NCBI GenBank assembly: GCA_958496175.1
Contig: OY292276.1
Location: 15,518,001 to 15,582,000 of the forward strand
Length of the DNA stretch: 64,000 nt
DNA from: Sisyra terminalis
Taxonomy: Eukaryota > Arthropoda > Insecta > Neuroptera > Sisyridae
Direction: 5' to 3'
This document shows positions 49,231-62,950 of this stretch, piece after piece. The first letter of the stretch is position 1; each line of letters begins with the position of its first letter. Position numbers and translations under genes: made by a program. Below the pieces are notes generated by a model that was given only the letters and a program-made list of their open reading frames with translations, was not told where the DNA came from and did no database searches.

Positions 49231-51393
49231 GTTATATTAGGTGATTTAGTGATTCTCTAACTAAATGAAAATTAGTTCTCATAGTCAATGATTTGGATTT
49301 TATAGAAGGTAACACGTTTTGAAATTAAACCAAGAAAAATATGAGTGTAACAATCGTGAGCAGTAAATTAAATGTAAAGGTTCATATAAAAAGATAAAAG
49401 AATTGATTATAATTACTTAAAAGTTAATTTTATTTTTAAACAGAACATTGAATTCGTGTTTTAGGTCATTTTTTACGTCACTGAGAAAAAACCCTTCTAT
49501 ATAGATTAATTACGAACTAAATTAACGTAAAAGTAAAATAATTAACTTTTAATAAGATCTTGAATAAAAAAAATGTTCGTTTTTTAAACATTTACATGAC
49601 ACAATTAAGTCTTGATAATAATGAGTCGTAATGTAGACCTCGTGTTTGAGTTTTAGTATGCCCCTAGCCTATGAATGGGGGCGTAAGACAATACTGTTTA
49701 GTCATTATTCAATGCATTTATTTTATAATCGAATAAAATTCAATGCTTTCATTCATTATTCAATAACATTGTTAACTTTAGCAAAGGTACTAATTATCAT
49801 AAAAGTTTTTGATAAGCCTTGAGAAATGAAATGTGATTTACATATAATGAGACATGAATGTTTCATTTAAATGACACTTTCTACATCCAATAACGGTATA
49901 GCTAGTCGATTATGTTTGAGTTGGACGAAAATGGGTGGTGCCAATATCGATAAAAGACTATGCCATGTAACGATAGACGTAGGTTTTTAAATTTTCAGCG
50001 AAAGTAAAAAAATCGATTAGTTGTTTGCCTAAACTAAATTATTGAGACAATTATAATTTAATTGGATAATTGTTGAGTTATACTTGTTTGTAAAAAGTAA
50101 AAAAATGAATAGTTATCTTATTGTTACATTATTCAATAGTTTAATTTTTATTGCACCGATAAACCTAGATCTTAAGAGTAATAACTCAAAAATATTAATA
50201 GGGTAATAGATAAAATAAAAACTTCTACATTTAAATTGTAATAGAAACATTACAAATAAGTAGCATTACTTGTAATATCGATAAAATTAATATGAACTGG
50301 AATATCAGCTAAATTCCCTTTCAATTTATTAACTAATCACTTAAGATATCAAATTTTGCAGCTTGGACACATTTACAGATTTTAAGTCTTGCCATTATTT
50401 ACAACGGAGAAATGAAAATAATTATTCCTTTTTGTCATCTATATTTTTGAAATTACTAATTTGATTTTATGTTTAACATGCTAACTTATTTTTCAGAAAA
50501 AAAAATCACATTAAAATATTTATTATGACTATTATTGGTTTCGGTTTTAGAGTTTTATTTGTTTATTTAATATAAAAGGTAAATTTGCGATCGGTACAAA
50601 TTAAATATATTAAACAATATAAGTAAAAGTGATTATGCCGATTTAAAAAAAGTCTTTTTGAAATTAAATTTCATTTAATCTAGGATGTTGGAAGGTTTTT
50701 TTTGGGTGCTAGAAAGATGATTGAATTTATACTTATGGGCTTGTATGACAGGATAATTATTCGTGTAATTTAAGGACTATATCGGGAAGGAGTTGGGCTT
50801 CATATATGGAGATCTATGAATTTATTAATTGAGTTACACTTTCCTTTTCAAAAATCTCCATGAAAAGTAGTCCTTTACTTATGAATCACATAGTCATGCA
50901 GGTCAACTCATAAGTCTTGAAACTTAATAATTTTTTGAAAAAAACCTAACGATTTGTTGATATTTTCACACGGAGTCAGGAAAATTGCATCGTCTTGTAA
51001 AACATTATCCAAGTCAATTATATCAATTTGGAGAAAACAGTCGGTTATTATTGCATGATAAAGTGTAGAATTAATGACAACCGTTCATTAGGTTTACCCT
51101 AGAAATATGGGTATGTTTTTTTGATGAGATTTTTGACATAATGTTGAATATTTTATTATTTTCTCGTATATGTTACATTTCAACTTTTGTAGTTGAAACA
51201 GTATTGTCTACCTTGTTTTATACCCAAACTGTAAGCTTTAAAGAAAAGTATTATTTTAAGCAATAGTTGTAATTTTCGAATTCAAATAGTCAAAGTTATT
51301 AATTTTTTTTGAAAATATCACCTGGATATATAAACAGAATCTCAAAAATGCGATGAAAATAGAAAAAATGATTATGATAAATAGCAAATTAAA
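49231..51393. other. Gene-poor stretch
   Basis: AT-rich, no open frame with recognisable features. The first part may include more eroded jockey sequence upstream of 49230. Confidence 0.4.
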
Positions 51394-51520
51394 CCTGCTG
51401 GTGACTGAGTGGTCTAAGTGACCTCTCCAAAACTGGTTGCTTTTTTTGATTACAAATTTTTATTATTCCTAAAGTCGCTAAAGGCCTTACAAAGCTTTAA
51501 AAACCGACGGAAAATAAAAA
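51394..51520 (+). repeat. tRNA-derived SINE, copy 2
   Basis: The head CCTGCTGGTGACTGAGTGG then TCTAAGTGACCTCTCCAAAA resembles a tRNA-Leu 5' half with box A. CCAAAACTGGTTGC, CCTAAAGTCGCTAAAGGCC and AAAACCGACGGAAAAT parallel copy 1. The box B region is deleted or eroded. Confidence 0.65.
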
Positions 51521-54500
51521 TTACAGAAAAATAGCAACTGTAAGGCTTCAACTTTGTTTGGGTTTCAGAATGAGCTTTTGAGCTCTTCCCCAAACTTCAG
51601 AAGACAAAGATTTAAAATTCATTTTAATGTCAAGATCGAGTAATTTATATTTGAACTCATTGTCATTATAGGACAAAATGGGTGTTTATTTATAATAAAT
51701 TAATTTGTTCGAAATTCAATATCATTCAATATTTCATCACAATAAAAGTTTATTTTTAAAATTAAAATTTTTGGTATCGTTTAATTTCAATCTTCCATGT
51801 TGTACGCTTCTGTAGAATATAAATATACATCTTATAAAAACAATGCTTATATTTAAAATACTAAAACAAGAATAATAATTTTAAATTTTGATTACATAAA
51901 AATGATCAGAAATCATATAATAATCCCACTAAGATTTTCAAGATAAGTATGACAATTTATTAACAAAATTTTTGAACTCAGTATAGTTCAACCAAAAAAG
52001 CTTTATTTGGGCCTAATTTTGCATCAGATTTTGTTAAATCTTGATCCAAATTTAAGTTTAATTTTTTCAAGTTACTAGTATATTATTTTAAATCAAAGTT
52101 ACGTTTCAAATTATAGCTTGAATTGTTTTTTGAAACCTATATTTATTGTTATTAATTCTATATATTACACATAACATTGTCATCTGAGCCTTTTTGGTTC
52201 TGACAACAATGTTGAAGGTTTTTTAATTTTGTCGATAAAGTTTTTTAATAATATATTTACTATTTAGATCTCTTATTTTATTAAGGATCGTTAGTTTTTT
52301 ACTATACCCTTAAGAGAGCTATTTACTTGATAAAAATTTCCCTTTTTGATAAACCCTATACATTTATCCTAGGTATATTCTTAAGTGAAAAGCGAATGTT
52401 TTCTCTATCCTCCGGATAGAATTTTAACTAGAAGGTAAATGTCACTATTGAGATGTGAAAATATCAACCTGACGTGTACTTATCGTAATTATATACAAGT
52501 TTTATTACCTCTAAAGATATTAAATGCACAAATGCATTAATAAGTCCAAATATAAATCGTACATATATGTAATATCAAATTAGCAGTGATTTTGCGATAA
52601 ACGAAAAAGGCTTGCTTAAACTAAAAATAAAAGTTGTATATGTTGCCTTTTAAGCGACTGCCTTAAGTACTGACTTTTTTGTCTTTTTTGTAAAGTGCAA
52701 CATAAAAAGAAAGTTTCGCAGTATATTCGTTTTCTAATATTCTTATACCATTAACAATATGGATTACTTGCGTTTATACTTTTAAGTCAATGGATATGTA
52801 TTAATAGTATCCAATATCTAGGATAGACATTTATTGTCTGCATAGAAAAAATTGAATAAAACAACTTTAATTGTATCACATGGTTCGTGGTATAAGGATA
52901 ACATGTAAGTATAATGTTTATAATTAACAAACTTTTGCATAATTATTTAGTTCAAGGCTGATTTAAAAAAATTGTTTCAGACGGATATTGTCTATGGGTA
53001 GTTCTGCTACTGCGGGTGCTGCCTTGAAGGCGGTACCCACCTGTTTAACATCCATAATCAATACACTTTTATTTGAGATTATTATAAATTATGACATTGT
53101 CTCAATTTGTAGAAATTCGTGTAGTCACCTCAATTCAGGTTTACTTTTATATGTTGAGTGTCCACGAATTAATCTAATTTATTATTTAAATGAGTGGTCA
53201 ATCTCGTACAAGGTCTAATCAAGACGGAAAAAAAGTCTAATAAACCGAACAATAATTAGATGATTTATGGTTTATTACGATTTGCTACGGTCAATTTCTC
53301 AATAAAAGAAGTAGCCAAATGTGAAATTAAAAAAAAAAAATAATCGTAAAATTCAATGATATGAGAAAGTGATTTGACAATTTCAAGAATAAAATCGAAA
53401 ATATTATTCTTTTTAATAAACTGATTTAATTTTTTGGGAAAAGCAAGGTATATTCAATTGGAACTTAAAGTAGTAATTATGTTTGTACGACGCTATATTT
53501 TTCCTCATCAGAAATCAATTAAATAAAAACAAGACTAAATAATTTAAAATTAGTTAATTTCTTAATTAAATAATAAACTAAATACAATATAATTATAATA
53601 TATTAATAATTTGATGTGGGTGCGGACGGTCATAACAAAATATTGACCAATCACATGATTCATTTTTCTTACCTAGACCTATATTTGTTATTACAAATTC
53701 TCCATAAACATTTTATTTCAATTTTAAATCTATGAAAATATTTATCATTCGCTTCAAAAACACAAAAAAAAAAACATTATTTGCCACCGGCAATTCCGCT
53801 TGGTTTTTTCCTGATGTCATCGATTAATGTTCAATTTGAAACTGTGTCTTGGAAACTAAAAGATATAGTTCCGATGAAAAAAAAACATTGAATTTTATTC
53901 TTATTAAGAAAAGTAAAAGTAAAAAGAGGCTACTTGTAAGATTATAAAGGTTTTCCCAATACAATTTTTAAAATTATTCCGCATTAAAATTGAATTTATA
54001 GTCACAAAATACTTGCAAAATATTATAAAGCTAAGGAAGTTATATAATATCGTAAGTGCTAAATGAAGTTAGTGATTATGATTTTAGCCAAATCCGATGT
54101 TTAGGCAAAAATTGAAATTCCGTTTCAGCTCAATCGGTTCTCCCCGATTAGTGTATTTTTTTGCTAACCGAGATTTGCTTAACTCCTCAATTTGGGATAA
54201 AAATATTATTTGGTATATAATTTATAATTTTAACTTTGTGAAGTTTTCTTTGGTAATTACATAATTTTAAAGTAAAATTGAGCTTAAGATCATGCCAAAG
54301 GATTGGAAGGTACCAATCTAAAAATATGGAACAATCCAAAAAGAAAAAGGGATCAAGAAATGAAACCTTGTTTGATGCATTTCTCTACCATTCTTGTGGT
54401 GGATTATTCAAATTTGGATAGTTTCTTATAAAAATGTAGAACTTAAAAAAGTAAGAATTAAAGTTTAATTGAATCCACAGAGTCCTTAATTTGGTTATCA

Positions 54501-55085
54501 CTGGACATTTATTTATTGGAAGTGAAAGAAAACGTGATATTAATGAAGATTATTACTATACAAAAGTGAAGACCAGATATCATTTTGGTGGATTTTTCAA
54601 TTTCAATTTCTTCCAGTTTCATTTGAAATAATTCAAGAAGTTAGGAATTCTTCTTCTGTGCTTACATCTTAGAATAGGTTTTTGCTTTTCAAAAACTCAA
54701 AACTCTTATCTTCAACTAGTGTAACTATACTGCCTGAAGAGGATTACCCGATATGTAGAAGTTTTTAGCCAGAGAAATTGTATAAAATATTAGTCAAATT
54801 TTTCATATTGTTGATGTGCATTTAAATATGGCCACTGTGATTTATTTGATTTTTAAACTTCTTGTACTTGGGATTTGAATTTCGTTATTTCAAGAATTCA
54901 TTGTATCAAGAGATTCAAGTCAACTCTCATTCTTAGATATCCTTTAACTGTATAAAACCGAATAAGTACTGCTGTAGGAATTCAATTTTTTTTCTAAAGT
55001 CACTAAATTGTAACAGTAGGGAAATACCCATGAAAATTTTTCCAAAATTATTTAAATTTTCTTCTTCTTAAGGTGTCATGCCCGA
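51521..55085. other. Gene-poor stretch
   Basis: AT-rich. A short GC-richer patch at 52985-53045 (GGTACCCACCTG) sits in a 76-codon frame without recognisable features. No confident gene or repeat. Confidence 0.4.
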
Positions 55086-55505
55086 TATGATCGTTGACTA
55101 TGATCATTTACTGGCTAGTAGATTAATTCATATTATTTTATTAACTATATCCCGGATCAGTTGTGTTGACGATCTGCCAAACTACGATCTTTGATTCTTT
55201 AACACAATGTTGTCTTTCAGCTTATTCTTCCCTATAATTTTCCCGTCAATTATTAGATGTAATAATGCGTATTTTTCTGGGTTTTATGACCGAAATATTA
55301 AAGTTTCCGAAGCTTTATGATATATACAAACTCAGTTTATTTTTTGAGCCGTCGTAATATTTCCTCATACGTTATTTTATCCACTTACTCCTAGTGAGCT
55401 TTTAAAATTCTTCGATACGTCTACATCTCAAAAGCTTCAATTCTTTTCAGCTAGATGTCCGTTACTCTCCAAGGTTCAACTCCTTCTACTCCATACAGAA
55501 GTACT
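55086..55505 (-). pseudogene. Non-LTR retrotransposon ORF2 C-terminal tail relic
   Basis: The minus strand reads YGVEGVEPWRVTDI, KRIEAFEM.TYRRILK, KITYEEILRR, then in other frames KNTHYYI..LTGKL and a tail. The order GVEaWt...KRIEAFEMW.YRRIL...EEVL.R...GKI.GK is the well-known C-terminal region of insect RT proteins annotated as CFDP2-like. Many stops are present. The clade (RTE, CR1 or other) is not resolved. Confidence 0.7.
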
Positions 55506-56900
55506 AGAAAAATGTAGCATTAATTTAACAATCAATGACTAAAATTAAACTTTAAAAAAACATTAATTCCTCTACAGTTATATTTATTGTAATTTAAAAG
55601 GACAATCTTAAAAATGCCTTACCAAATTTTGAGGTAGCAGTTGAAATATTGTTATCTTAAGAATTTCTTGCGATAAAATGGCAAGAATGTTTTGGAACAA
55701 AAAAACAAAGATATTATTTAAAATTAATTACATAAAACACGTCATTTTTTATTTGAAATTGCAACTGGTTTTCTTTTTAATTGAATGTAATTGTTTTGAA
55801 GAAGTTAATTGTTTTTGCTCCTTTCATATGTCGAAAAAATATAAAAGGTCATACACATGTAGACCACCATCAATTTATATGTTAAAACATCAAGTTGTTC
55901 TTTCTCATTTTGCTTTTATGACTTCTAAAAGTAAATTAAGGTATGTGACGTTAATATAAAAAAAAAGAACTTGTTCGTTAAATCGAAAATATACATTGTT
56001 ACTGAAATTTATCGTTTTATTTCTGTCAATGTGTTTTGATTACAACTTAATGACTTCAATTAGTTGAATGTTAAATGATAATTATAAGAAATTTTTATCC
56101 ATAATATTTATATGCAATAAATTAATTTAAATAATTTTTATCAACTCTTTCTTGCCATTTTATTCATACTCAATTGTTTGCAACAAAAAAAAAAAATAAA
56201 TTAAATAAGAAGGTGAAAGAACGGAAAATTCGTTCACTTAAGTACTTAATTAAATATCCTGTAGCTTTTAATTATAACCACGTTTTTATGAGAATAAATT
56301 AATTAAATTCTGAATACTCTTTGCATGTATTATGAACACATACACTTACATTCACATACATTTTTTGTATTCAATCATTGAAGTTTGAAATAAATCAAAA
56401 GTATATCCCGGCCGATAAAGGCTCTTAAATCTCTCTTTTTATATTTGTATGGAAAAGTTATAATAGCTGGAACATATGAGCTTAATTAAAGGTTTTAATA
56501 TTACTTTTATATGTGTGTAGTCCCTTTTTTTACATAGCGAGAGCAACCTTTTGTCGATTTCAAGAGGCAAAGTTCTTTTATTAACTGTGATTTTTATTTC
56601 AAATATAAATTGAAAAAGAATTTTGCGAAGCAAAATGAATAAGTGAATGATTTTTATACACCATTACCCTATGTTTATTTGGCTTGTTAAAAGTTATGAT
56701 CCACTAAATAAAATGGATTGAAGTTATTAAAACTGAAATATATAATGAAAAGTTATCTTTCATAATACACTTCGTCAGTGTTACTATTGATTTTTTTTTT
56801 AGTTTTTAATAGAAATTTATATTTCTCTTTTTTTTTGGTTTAACTTTAGATAAGTGTTTTCTTTTAATGATCGTATAAATCGAGAAATGTCGTACGTCAA
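55506..56900. other. Gene-poor stretch
   Basis: Includes a 93-codon frame (55678-55959) whose composition is Lys/Phe/Cys-rich filler without motifs. Nothing recognised. Confidence 0.4.
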
Positions 56901-56926
56901 GAAATTAAAAAAAAAATAGAGATTAC

Positions 56927-56974
56927 GAAAGCGTGGGGTAGACATGTAGTGATCTTGTAGCCCACGCTCTCGGG
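56927..56974. repeat. Imperfect hairpin around AGCGTGGG / CCCACGCT
   Basis: CGAAAGCGTGGGGTAGACAT and the reverse complement of the right arm, CGAGAGCGTGGGCTACAAGA, pair over about 20 bp with four or five mismatches. It stands out as GC-richer than its surroundings. Function unknown. Confidence 0.5.
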
Positions 56975-57536
56975 TTAACCAACTTTACCAATTAACATGT
57001 ATTATAATTATATTCAGTACCGGCAATCTAACAAATCAGTGTTGTATGTACAATGAGATATGATACTTGAAAATAATACGATAGTTGTATATGTTTTTGC
57101 TGAATTGAAAAAGTGTGGATAATTATTCAACAATAAAAAGTAATACCATGAATAATTATAAATTACGATAAACTTATTTTTAAAATTCGTACTTAAATCA
57201 TAAATCATAATTGGATTTTATTTCTGTTTTCTGCTGGATATAACGTTTAGTTTCTTGCGAGGTTGTTTAAATTGGGTTAGATCATTTCATATCATCAATC
57301 GGCTTTAATGCAATTATTGGTAATAGGAAAATTTACTGCTGTAACAAATTGAGAGATGATGCTGGGTAATAGAAAATTTTGAGAAAAACCAATTTAATTT
57401 TCATGTTAAAGTATAACTTTTATTAGACCTATCTTTCTTTTGTTGTTTTTAAATTTGTCAAATTTCTTTCTTGTATTTACAAACTACACAGAAGAACTTG
57501 AGTTTACTAGTTCCTATCGAGTATAACGCTAATACC
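56975..57536. other. Non-coding stretch
   Basis: AT-rich; nothing recognised. Confidence 0.4.
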
Positions 57537-57962
57537 TACCCGACTAGAAAAATCTCATAAAGACTTGTTGGTATCCGATTGGGTTCCCAATTGGGAACCC
57601 AACATTGAGATGTAACGCAAAACTGAAAAGGATCCCAACAGGACTAGTCCGATAGGATTCCAACAGGGTAAACCCAACAGTATCCCAATTATAGGTAGGC
57701 CCAATTGTTGGCCGATAAGTTTTTAATCATATCCCTATTGGGTCAACCCAAGATCGAGATATTAATTTTAACGTTGATCTTGCCCAATAAGTTTCCAATT
57801 ATATCCCAATTGGGTAAGCCCAACCACAATTTTTTCATCTTCATAGTGGGCTTACCCGACAGGTACCCGATTATATCCCAATAGAAATAACCCAATAGGG
57901 CTTGCCCCATCAATGGCCAGTTGGGTCCCTACATAAGCATGGGGACAATTTCTAGTCGGGTA
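57537..57962. mobile_element. TA-flanked MITE with internal CCCAATTGGGT sub-repeats
   Basis: Terminal inverted repeats CCCGACTAGAAA sit directly inside TA on both sides (57537-57538 and 57961-57962), as in Tc1/mariner-type insertions. The interior is a patchwork of related short words: TATCCCAATTGGGTAAGCCC, CCAATTGGGAACCCAACA, CCCAACAGTATCCCAATTAT and TATATCCCAATAG. These are mirror or inverted variants of one motif. Composition is markedly more GC-rich than the flanks. No coding capacity. Confidence 0.8.
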
Positions 57963-58736
57963 CTGAGGGTTGACCCTTCAAATTTGGACGTTTTTTTTGA
58001 CATTTTTGAACTTTGACGATGCAAAATTTTGACACTTTTGTAACGAATTGCAGCAATAACAACTCATAAAATTTCAGAAATTAGTAATTGTACATCTTCA
58101 GTTTGGTTTGAGGAGTGGTATTATATTGGTAAGAACGGATTCCTTGCAAAGGATAAGGTCGCAGGATCCATGCGGAACACCTATTTTCTTGATTTTTATT
58201 TGTTCGACCCAAATATTGTGGTCAAAGTTCCAATAGTAGTGATAAGTCTTACTGCCTTCCATTTTCATCCCAGTTTTATTGTACTGCGGTATATTGACAA
58301 TGTTTTATAAAAATCTTCGAAAATGCAAGCTGTATTGTTAACTTTTCTCTATATATGAAGCGTTTTTGAGAAATTCTTCTTTTACTAGATGGAACGTAAT
58401 TATAAGTATATCATTATTAATTATCAGTTAATTTCCTCCGCGAATGAAGCATTTTGTTAGGATGGATAATGGGTTTTAGCGTGAACATACCTATTTTCCA
58501 AACAAAAAAAAAATCATCAAAATTTTGATAAAAGTTTAGTATGTTATCCCTACTAGATACTTGTACTTGAATAATGTTTCTGTGCTGGGTTTTTTAAGGT
58601 CGTTTTTCCCAGTGATCTGAGACAGATATCTTTAAATATTTATATAGTTAAGAATCATATTATTTTTTTTTCTATTTTCTATGTTTTCCAAAGTTGTTGA
58701 GAGGCAAAGGCATGCGTCTGGAACTTTTACTATTAT
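57963..58736. other. Non-coding stretch
   Basis: No gene recognised. Confidence 0.4.
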
Positions 58737-58806
58737 ATTATTTCTTTTATTGTATATATATGGTTACTGTAGAGTAGACCAATAAAAAACTTTTATTATT
58801 ATTAAT
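58737..58806 (+). repeat. Short dispersed repeat shared with 12079-12166
   Basis: TATTTCTTTTATTGTATATA, then GTAGAGTAGACCAATAAAAA, then TTATTATTATTAATAATG. The same order of blocks as in the first copy. Confidence 0.65.
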
Positions 58807-59089
58807 AATGTTTCTTGTAAATGGCTGTGTAAAATTCATCGTTTAATGAAATAGAGCCTTTTGGTTCTAAATTAAGTTACCAAAATTATCCCCCATATAC
58901 ACACAGTTTAATAAGTGAAACAGGAAACAAGAAATATTGTCCTTTTGACGTCATAGTAAAATCCCCCGTAGTATGAAGATGCTCCATTCATTCAAAGCGA
59001 AAGTTACCCAAATCAATTTTTGAATTTAAATTGTCCGTATATTTTTCGCCTTTAAAATTTTTGCGTCCAAAAATTATGCCGCTTTTAAA

Positions 59090-59144
59090 ATCATGTTGCC
59101 CTAGACCCGGGCCTCACGGACCTAGATGTAAGTCCATCACTGGT
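59090..59144. mobile_element. hAT-type terminus relic
   Basis: Reverse-complemented from 59144 it begins CAGTGATGGACTTACATCTA, then GGTCCGTGAGGCCCGGGTCT: a CAGTG...GGCCCGGG pattern like other hAT ends, with the GC-rich block expected just inside. No matching left end or duplication was found. Confidence 0.45.
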
Positions 59145-62100
59145 AAGCATCTTAAATTTTTTCTTATGTCACCTTTTTAAATGACAAATGTTTCAAAATA
59201 ATAAAGTTAATTTTACCAAAAAAATATTTATTTTAATTTTATAATCATTTATATGAAAGTTTTATTAACATGTGTAAAATTAATTTTTTCAAGAGCAACG
59301 CCTTTTTTCTCTTCTTCTTAACCGGCACTTAATTATTCACTGAACATATCGTTAAAATGGAATAAAAAACATAAAAGCTTTGTCTAATAGTAAAGAAAAT
59401 ACAATGGAATATAAATTGATTTGAGTAATAGTTTATGTAAATAATATATAAAATCAAGCTTTGAAATACTTTTTAAGAGCTAAGTGTTTCAGTACATTAA
59501 CATTTGAAACTTAGTAATCAGTATTCTGTATTGATTAAAGTAGAGGAAATCTATTTGAAGTTAGTGTTTGAATTTCAGTAGAGGGTTGATTACTGGCAAA
59601 CAAAAACTCTTGGATTAGTTGTGTTCTTACAATGTACCGACATATATGTTATCTCAATCGTTTAAATCTTTCAATGTTTTTGTTATAATTGTTTATGTAG
59701 ATAGTTACTATTCATCAACTTTGGTGTTTTCTAAGTATATTTACAGTTAAAATAATTTATTGAATATTTAATATTGATAACTTGGGTCATACATTGAAAT
59801 TGACATAATAGTTTTTGTTAGTTCAAATAAGTATAGTAATTTTTATGTATAAATTTAAACTTACATTTTCTTCCTGAGCTTTAATGGAAATACAAAAATT
59901 TGTAAATCTTTTCACGTTCGACGTTTTAAAATAGAGAGATTCTCCAACTAATTTAAACTTTCGTTGCTTTGTAGAATCAATAGCGTAAATTTATGCAACT
60001 TGCAACTGCAACTTCTTCGACTATTTGTGCATTAGTTTTGATAGCTACCGAATGTAATTGATTTTTTTTTTGGTTGGTAAAAAGTCGGTTGAATTTTGTT
60101 TACAAAAGAAAATTAAATTTGCTAAACTTAACATTATAGGTTTATAGAGGTGTTATAGAAGGTGTTGACGAAGTCAAAATTCGGTTGCTTATGATATGAT
60201 AAATATTTCAAAGTTTTCAGGTAAGTAATAAAAGTGCTCATTAAAAATTTAAGGAGTCACAGACAAAGTTTTGTTTAATTATCCCAACTGGGAACAAAGT
60301 AATTATAATTGAAGAAAATTAGTTATGAATAAAGCTAATTAGTTTAATCCTATAGTCTTTGCGGGTTCTTATCCATTCGCGTGGGCATTAAGGAACATCA
60401 AAATACATATTTTACAAACAGCACGTGCGTTTTTCATAAAAATCTATTCAATCCGCGTATATGTGCTAATTAAAAATGTTAACTACTGATAATTAATGAT
60501 GATGTAAAACTCACACTTCTCGTTTTAGAAAAGTAGTTTTCACGTTCGTTAATCAAGTTTGAAATTAATCTGTAACGTTTTTAGTTCAATTGAAATGGTA
60601 ATAAAATAAAATATTGAAGTCAATAATAAGAGTTATGGTTAACTCTTACTTATTAATTGAAAACTGTATAAGGCAATTCCATGCTGAGAATAAAATTTCT
60701 GTTCCGGACAAACTAAGCAAAAACAATACACGACAAAAAAGGTAAAACCATAATTAGTTCATTTTAATTAATATAGCCTTTACTATATTGAATTTTCAAT
60801 TAATCATCTATCTACTTTTAGCGAAGATTTTTTTTCATATTTTTTTTTTGCTTTTGGTTCTGATTTCTCTTGGTTGTTTGCTTTGAATTATTTTACATGG
60901 TTACAAGAGACGATCAAGTGATGAAACTACTGTTGCTCTTTATGTAATGATCTCGCGTTGGCTTCTTGCAATTCAAGTTCTTTGATAAATAATAGGTAAC
61001 CGAAAACAAAATTGCAAGCGGAAGCGATTGCTGTTGCTGTTTGGCATGGTAACCGAGAAGATGTTTACTAACGTGTACATTTCTCTGAGAAACTGTTGTC
61101 TAGATGTATTTATGGCAAGTTGGAAGAGTTATGGTAATTAAAGAACTTAAGTGATCTTATGGTTCATGCGTGATTCGCAATAGCCGAGAATTCAACATTG
61201 CATATATTTTTTGCGATACATGTATCACGCTACAATAATTTTAACGTTCATAAATACATTTAACGTCACTTGTCCAATATTTTTTTCTAACAGTAAACTT
61301 AAACTTTAAATAAAATGAAAACAATCTATATTTTTACTTCGTTATACTATTAGCTTAAGAAAATTTCCGATTATGAGATAGTGAAAGAAATATCAACTTT
61401 AGGGAGCTTTATAAATTTTTTTTTTTAATAACCTAATAAATCAATCACGTATTAATTTCGGAATTTTTGGTTATCATTTAATGGCCACTACCGGCTTTCA
61501 AATTTGAATAATTTTCAGTAGTAATGTGCTTATTGTAATGTCGATTTTGGTCTACTTTCAATAATTGAAATATCGTTTTTCTACTTTAATAATTTAGATA
61601 AACATTCTTTCTGATATATCTCATACAACTGCTTTAAATATAAAGACCATTGACGAAGATTTGTTTGAACCAAAGACATAGGGGTTGTCGGGACAAATTA
61701 ATAACATCGATTAGCAGTATGCGGAAAAAACTTCTTTAAAAAAAAGAAGCTAAATTAGAAAAAATGTTAGTAAAGTAAAAAACAAACAAGAAATTGACTA
61801 ACTAAGGAATGCGATTTAATATCATTTTGGCTACTTCTGCAGAAAATAGTTATGATAATAAGAAGAGTGAAAATCGTTTTAAGTCCCCTTTACCAGAACC
61901 CTTCTTAAGGGGAGAAGCCCTTCTTAATGGGCATAACTTATGAATTTTTTGTGACTCAACAAAAAGATCAATCGAAAATCTGTGGAAAAGGTTTTATAAT
62001 TTAAGTTTTAATATACAAATATAAATTTTTTCGTGTCAATTAAATTCAAAATGGCGGCTGTCCAGCATTTCTTCGGAGGCGCCTCATTTTTTAGACGGAT

Positions 62101-62170
62101 CCATGGCCAAAGATGTAACCTCCTTAATTTTGGTCCTGAAACAAAATCCTGAAAATTTTTAATTTCTATA
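59145..62170. other. Long gene-poor stretch
   Basis: Three kilobases of AT-rich sequence with only short open frames. No gene, RNA or repeat match noticed. Confidence 0.45.
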
Positions 62171-62650
62171 TAACAACAGCAAGAGACGTACGTAGGATTT
62201 TTTTGATATTTTGTTTTTTCGCGAAATGGTGCACGTTTGAACAAAACATTAAAATTTTCACTATAAAAAAACGACAAAATTGTAGATTAAAAAAAAACTA
62301 TGCAATATAAAAAAAAAATCTTATGTATGTCTCCGGAGAAAGGTATTTCGAATGTACTGTCAAAATTTCGTATAGATCGGTGAAGATTTGCTCGAGTTAT
62401 TTCTTCGGCCAGTTCAAAAAAAAAGTGATTTCGAGAAAAACGCGTTTAAAGTTTTAAGTACTATAAAATCATATTAAATGCGTATAAACCTTTAATCTGC
62501 GAAAGTTTGGGCATTTAGACATTTTTGCCGGCATCCATCCTTTGGTATGTTATTTTAAAGACCCTAAAGTACCATTTAAGACAAAAAAAAATTCGGTTTC
62601 TTAAAAATTCTAGACCAGCTTCCCCCCCTGAGCAAAGATATTTCGCTACC
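62171..62650. repeat. Repeat related to the TIR element at 45.1 kb
   Basis: TGATTTCGAGAAAAACGCGT followed by TTAAAGTTTTAAG is the inverse of AACTTTAAATGCGTTTTTCT then CGAAATCAA at 45288-45316. Nearby GAGTTATTTCTTCGG and CCCCCCTGAGC parallel the low-complexity style of that element. The boundaries are approximate. Confidence 0.45.
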
Positions 62651-62830
62651 ATGAAAACGAGATTGAAAATGAATTCGTGATTTTTATTTAGCTACTAACT
62701 TTGATGTTACTAAACTGAGTGACTTAAAACATTGTTTTAGCTCTACATTCTTAAATCTGGTCTGAAGTATGCTGAATAAAATGTTAGCTATTCTTCTATA
62801 GCCCGCCAATAAATTTCATTTTAAAAATAG

Positions 62831-62950
62831 ACATGTAGAGGCACTTTGAAATCACTACATTTAAAATGCTTCAAATAACTTTCAGCGACTTCTAATGGCT
62901 TCTTTTAGGTTTTTTGATCATTTGAAATGCCTCTAAATGCCTTTTTTTTG
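62831..62950. repeat. Small MITE-like repeat with AGGCATTTAGAGGCA ends
   Basis: The left TAGAGGCACTTTGAAAT and the right, reverse-complemented, AGGCATTTAGAGGCATTTCA form inverted ends about 120 bp apart. The left end recurs at 34361-34425. Confidence 0.6.

Noticed and set aside
52988..53218. 76-codon open frame with a GC-richer start
   Set aside because: No recognisable motif and no splice partner.
55678..55959. 93-codon open frame
   Set aside because: Composition matches random AT-rich DNA; no motifs or neighbours.
62008..62277. 89-codon minus-strand open frame
   Set aside because: No family pattern; lies in a repeat-like area next to poly-A/T runs.
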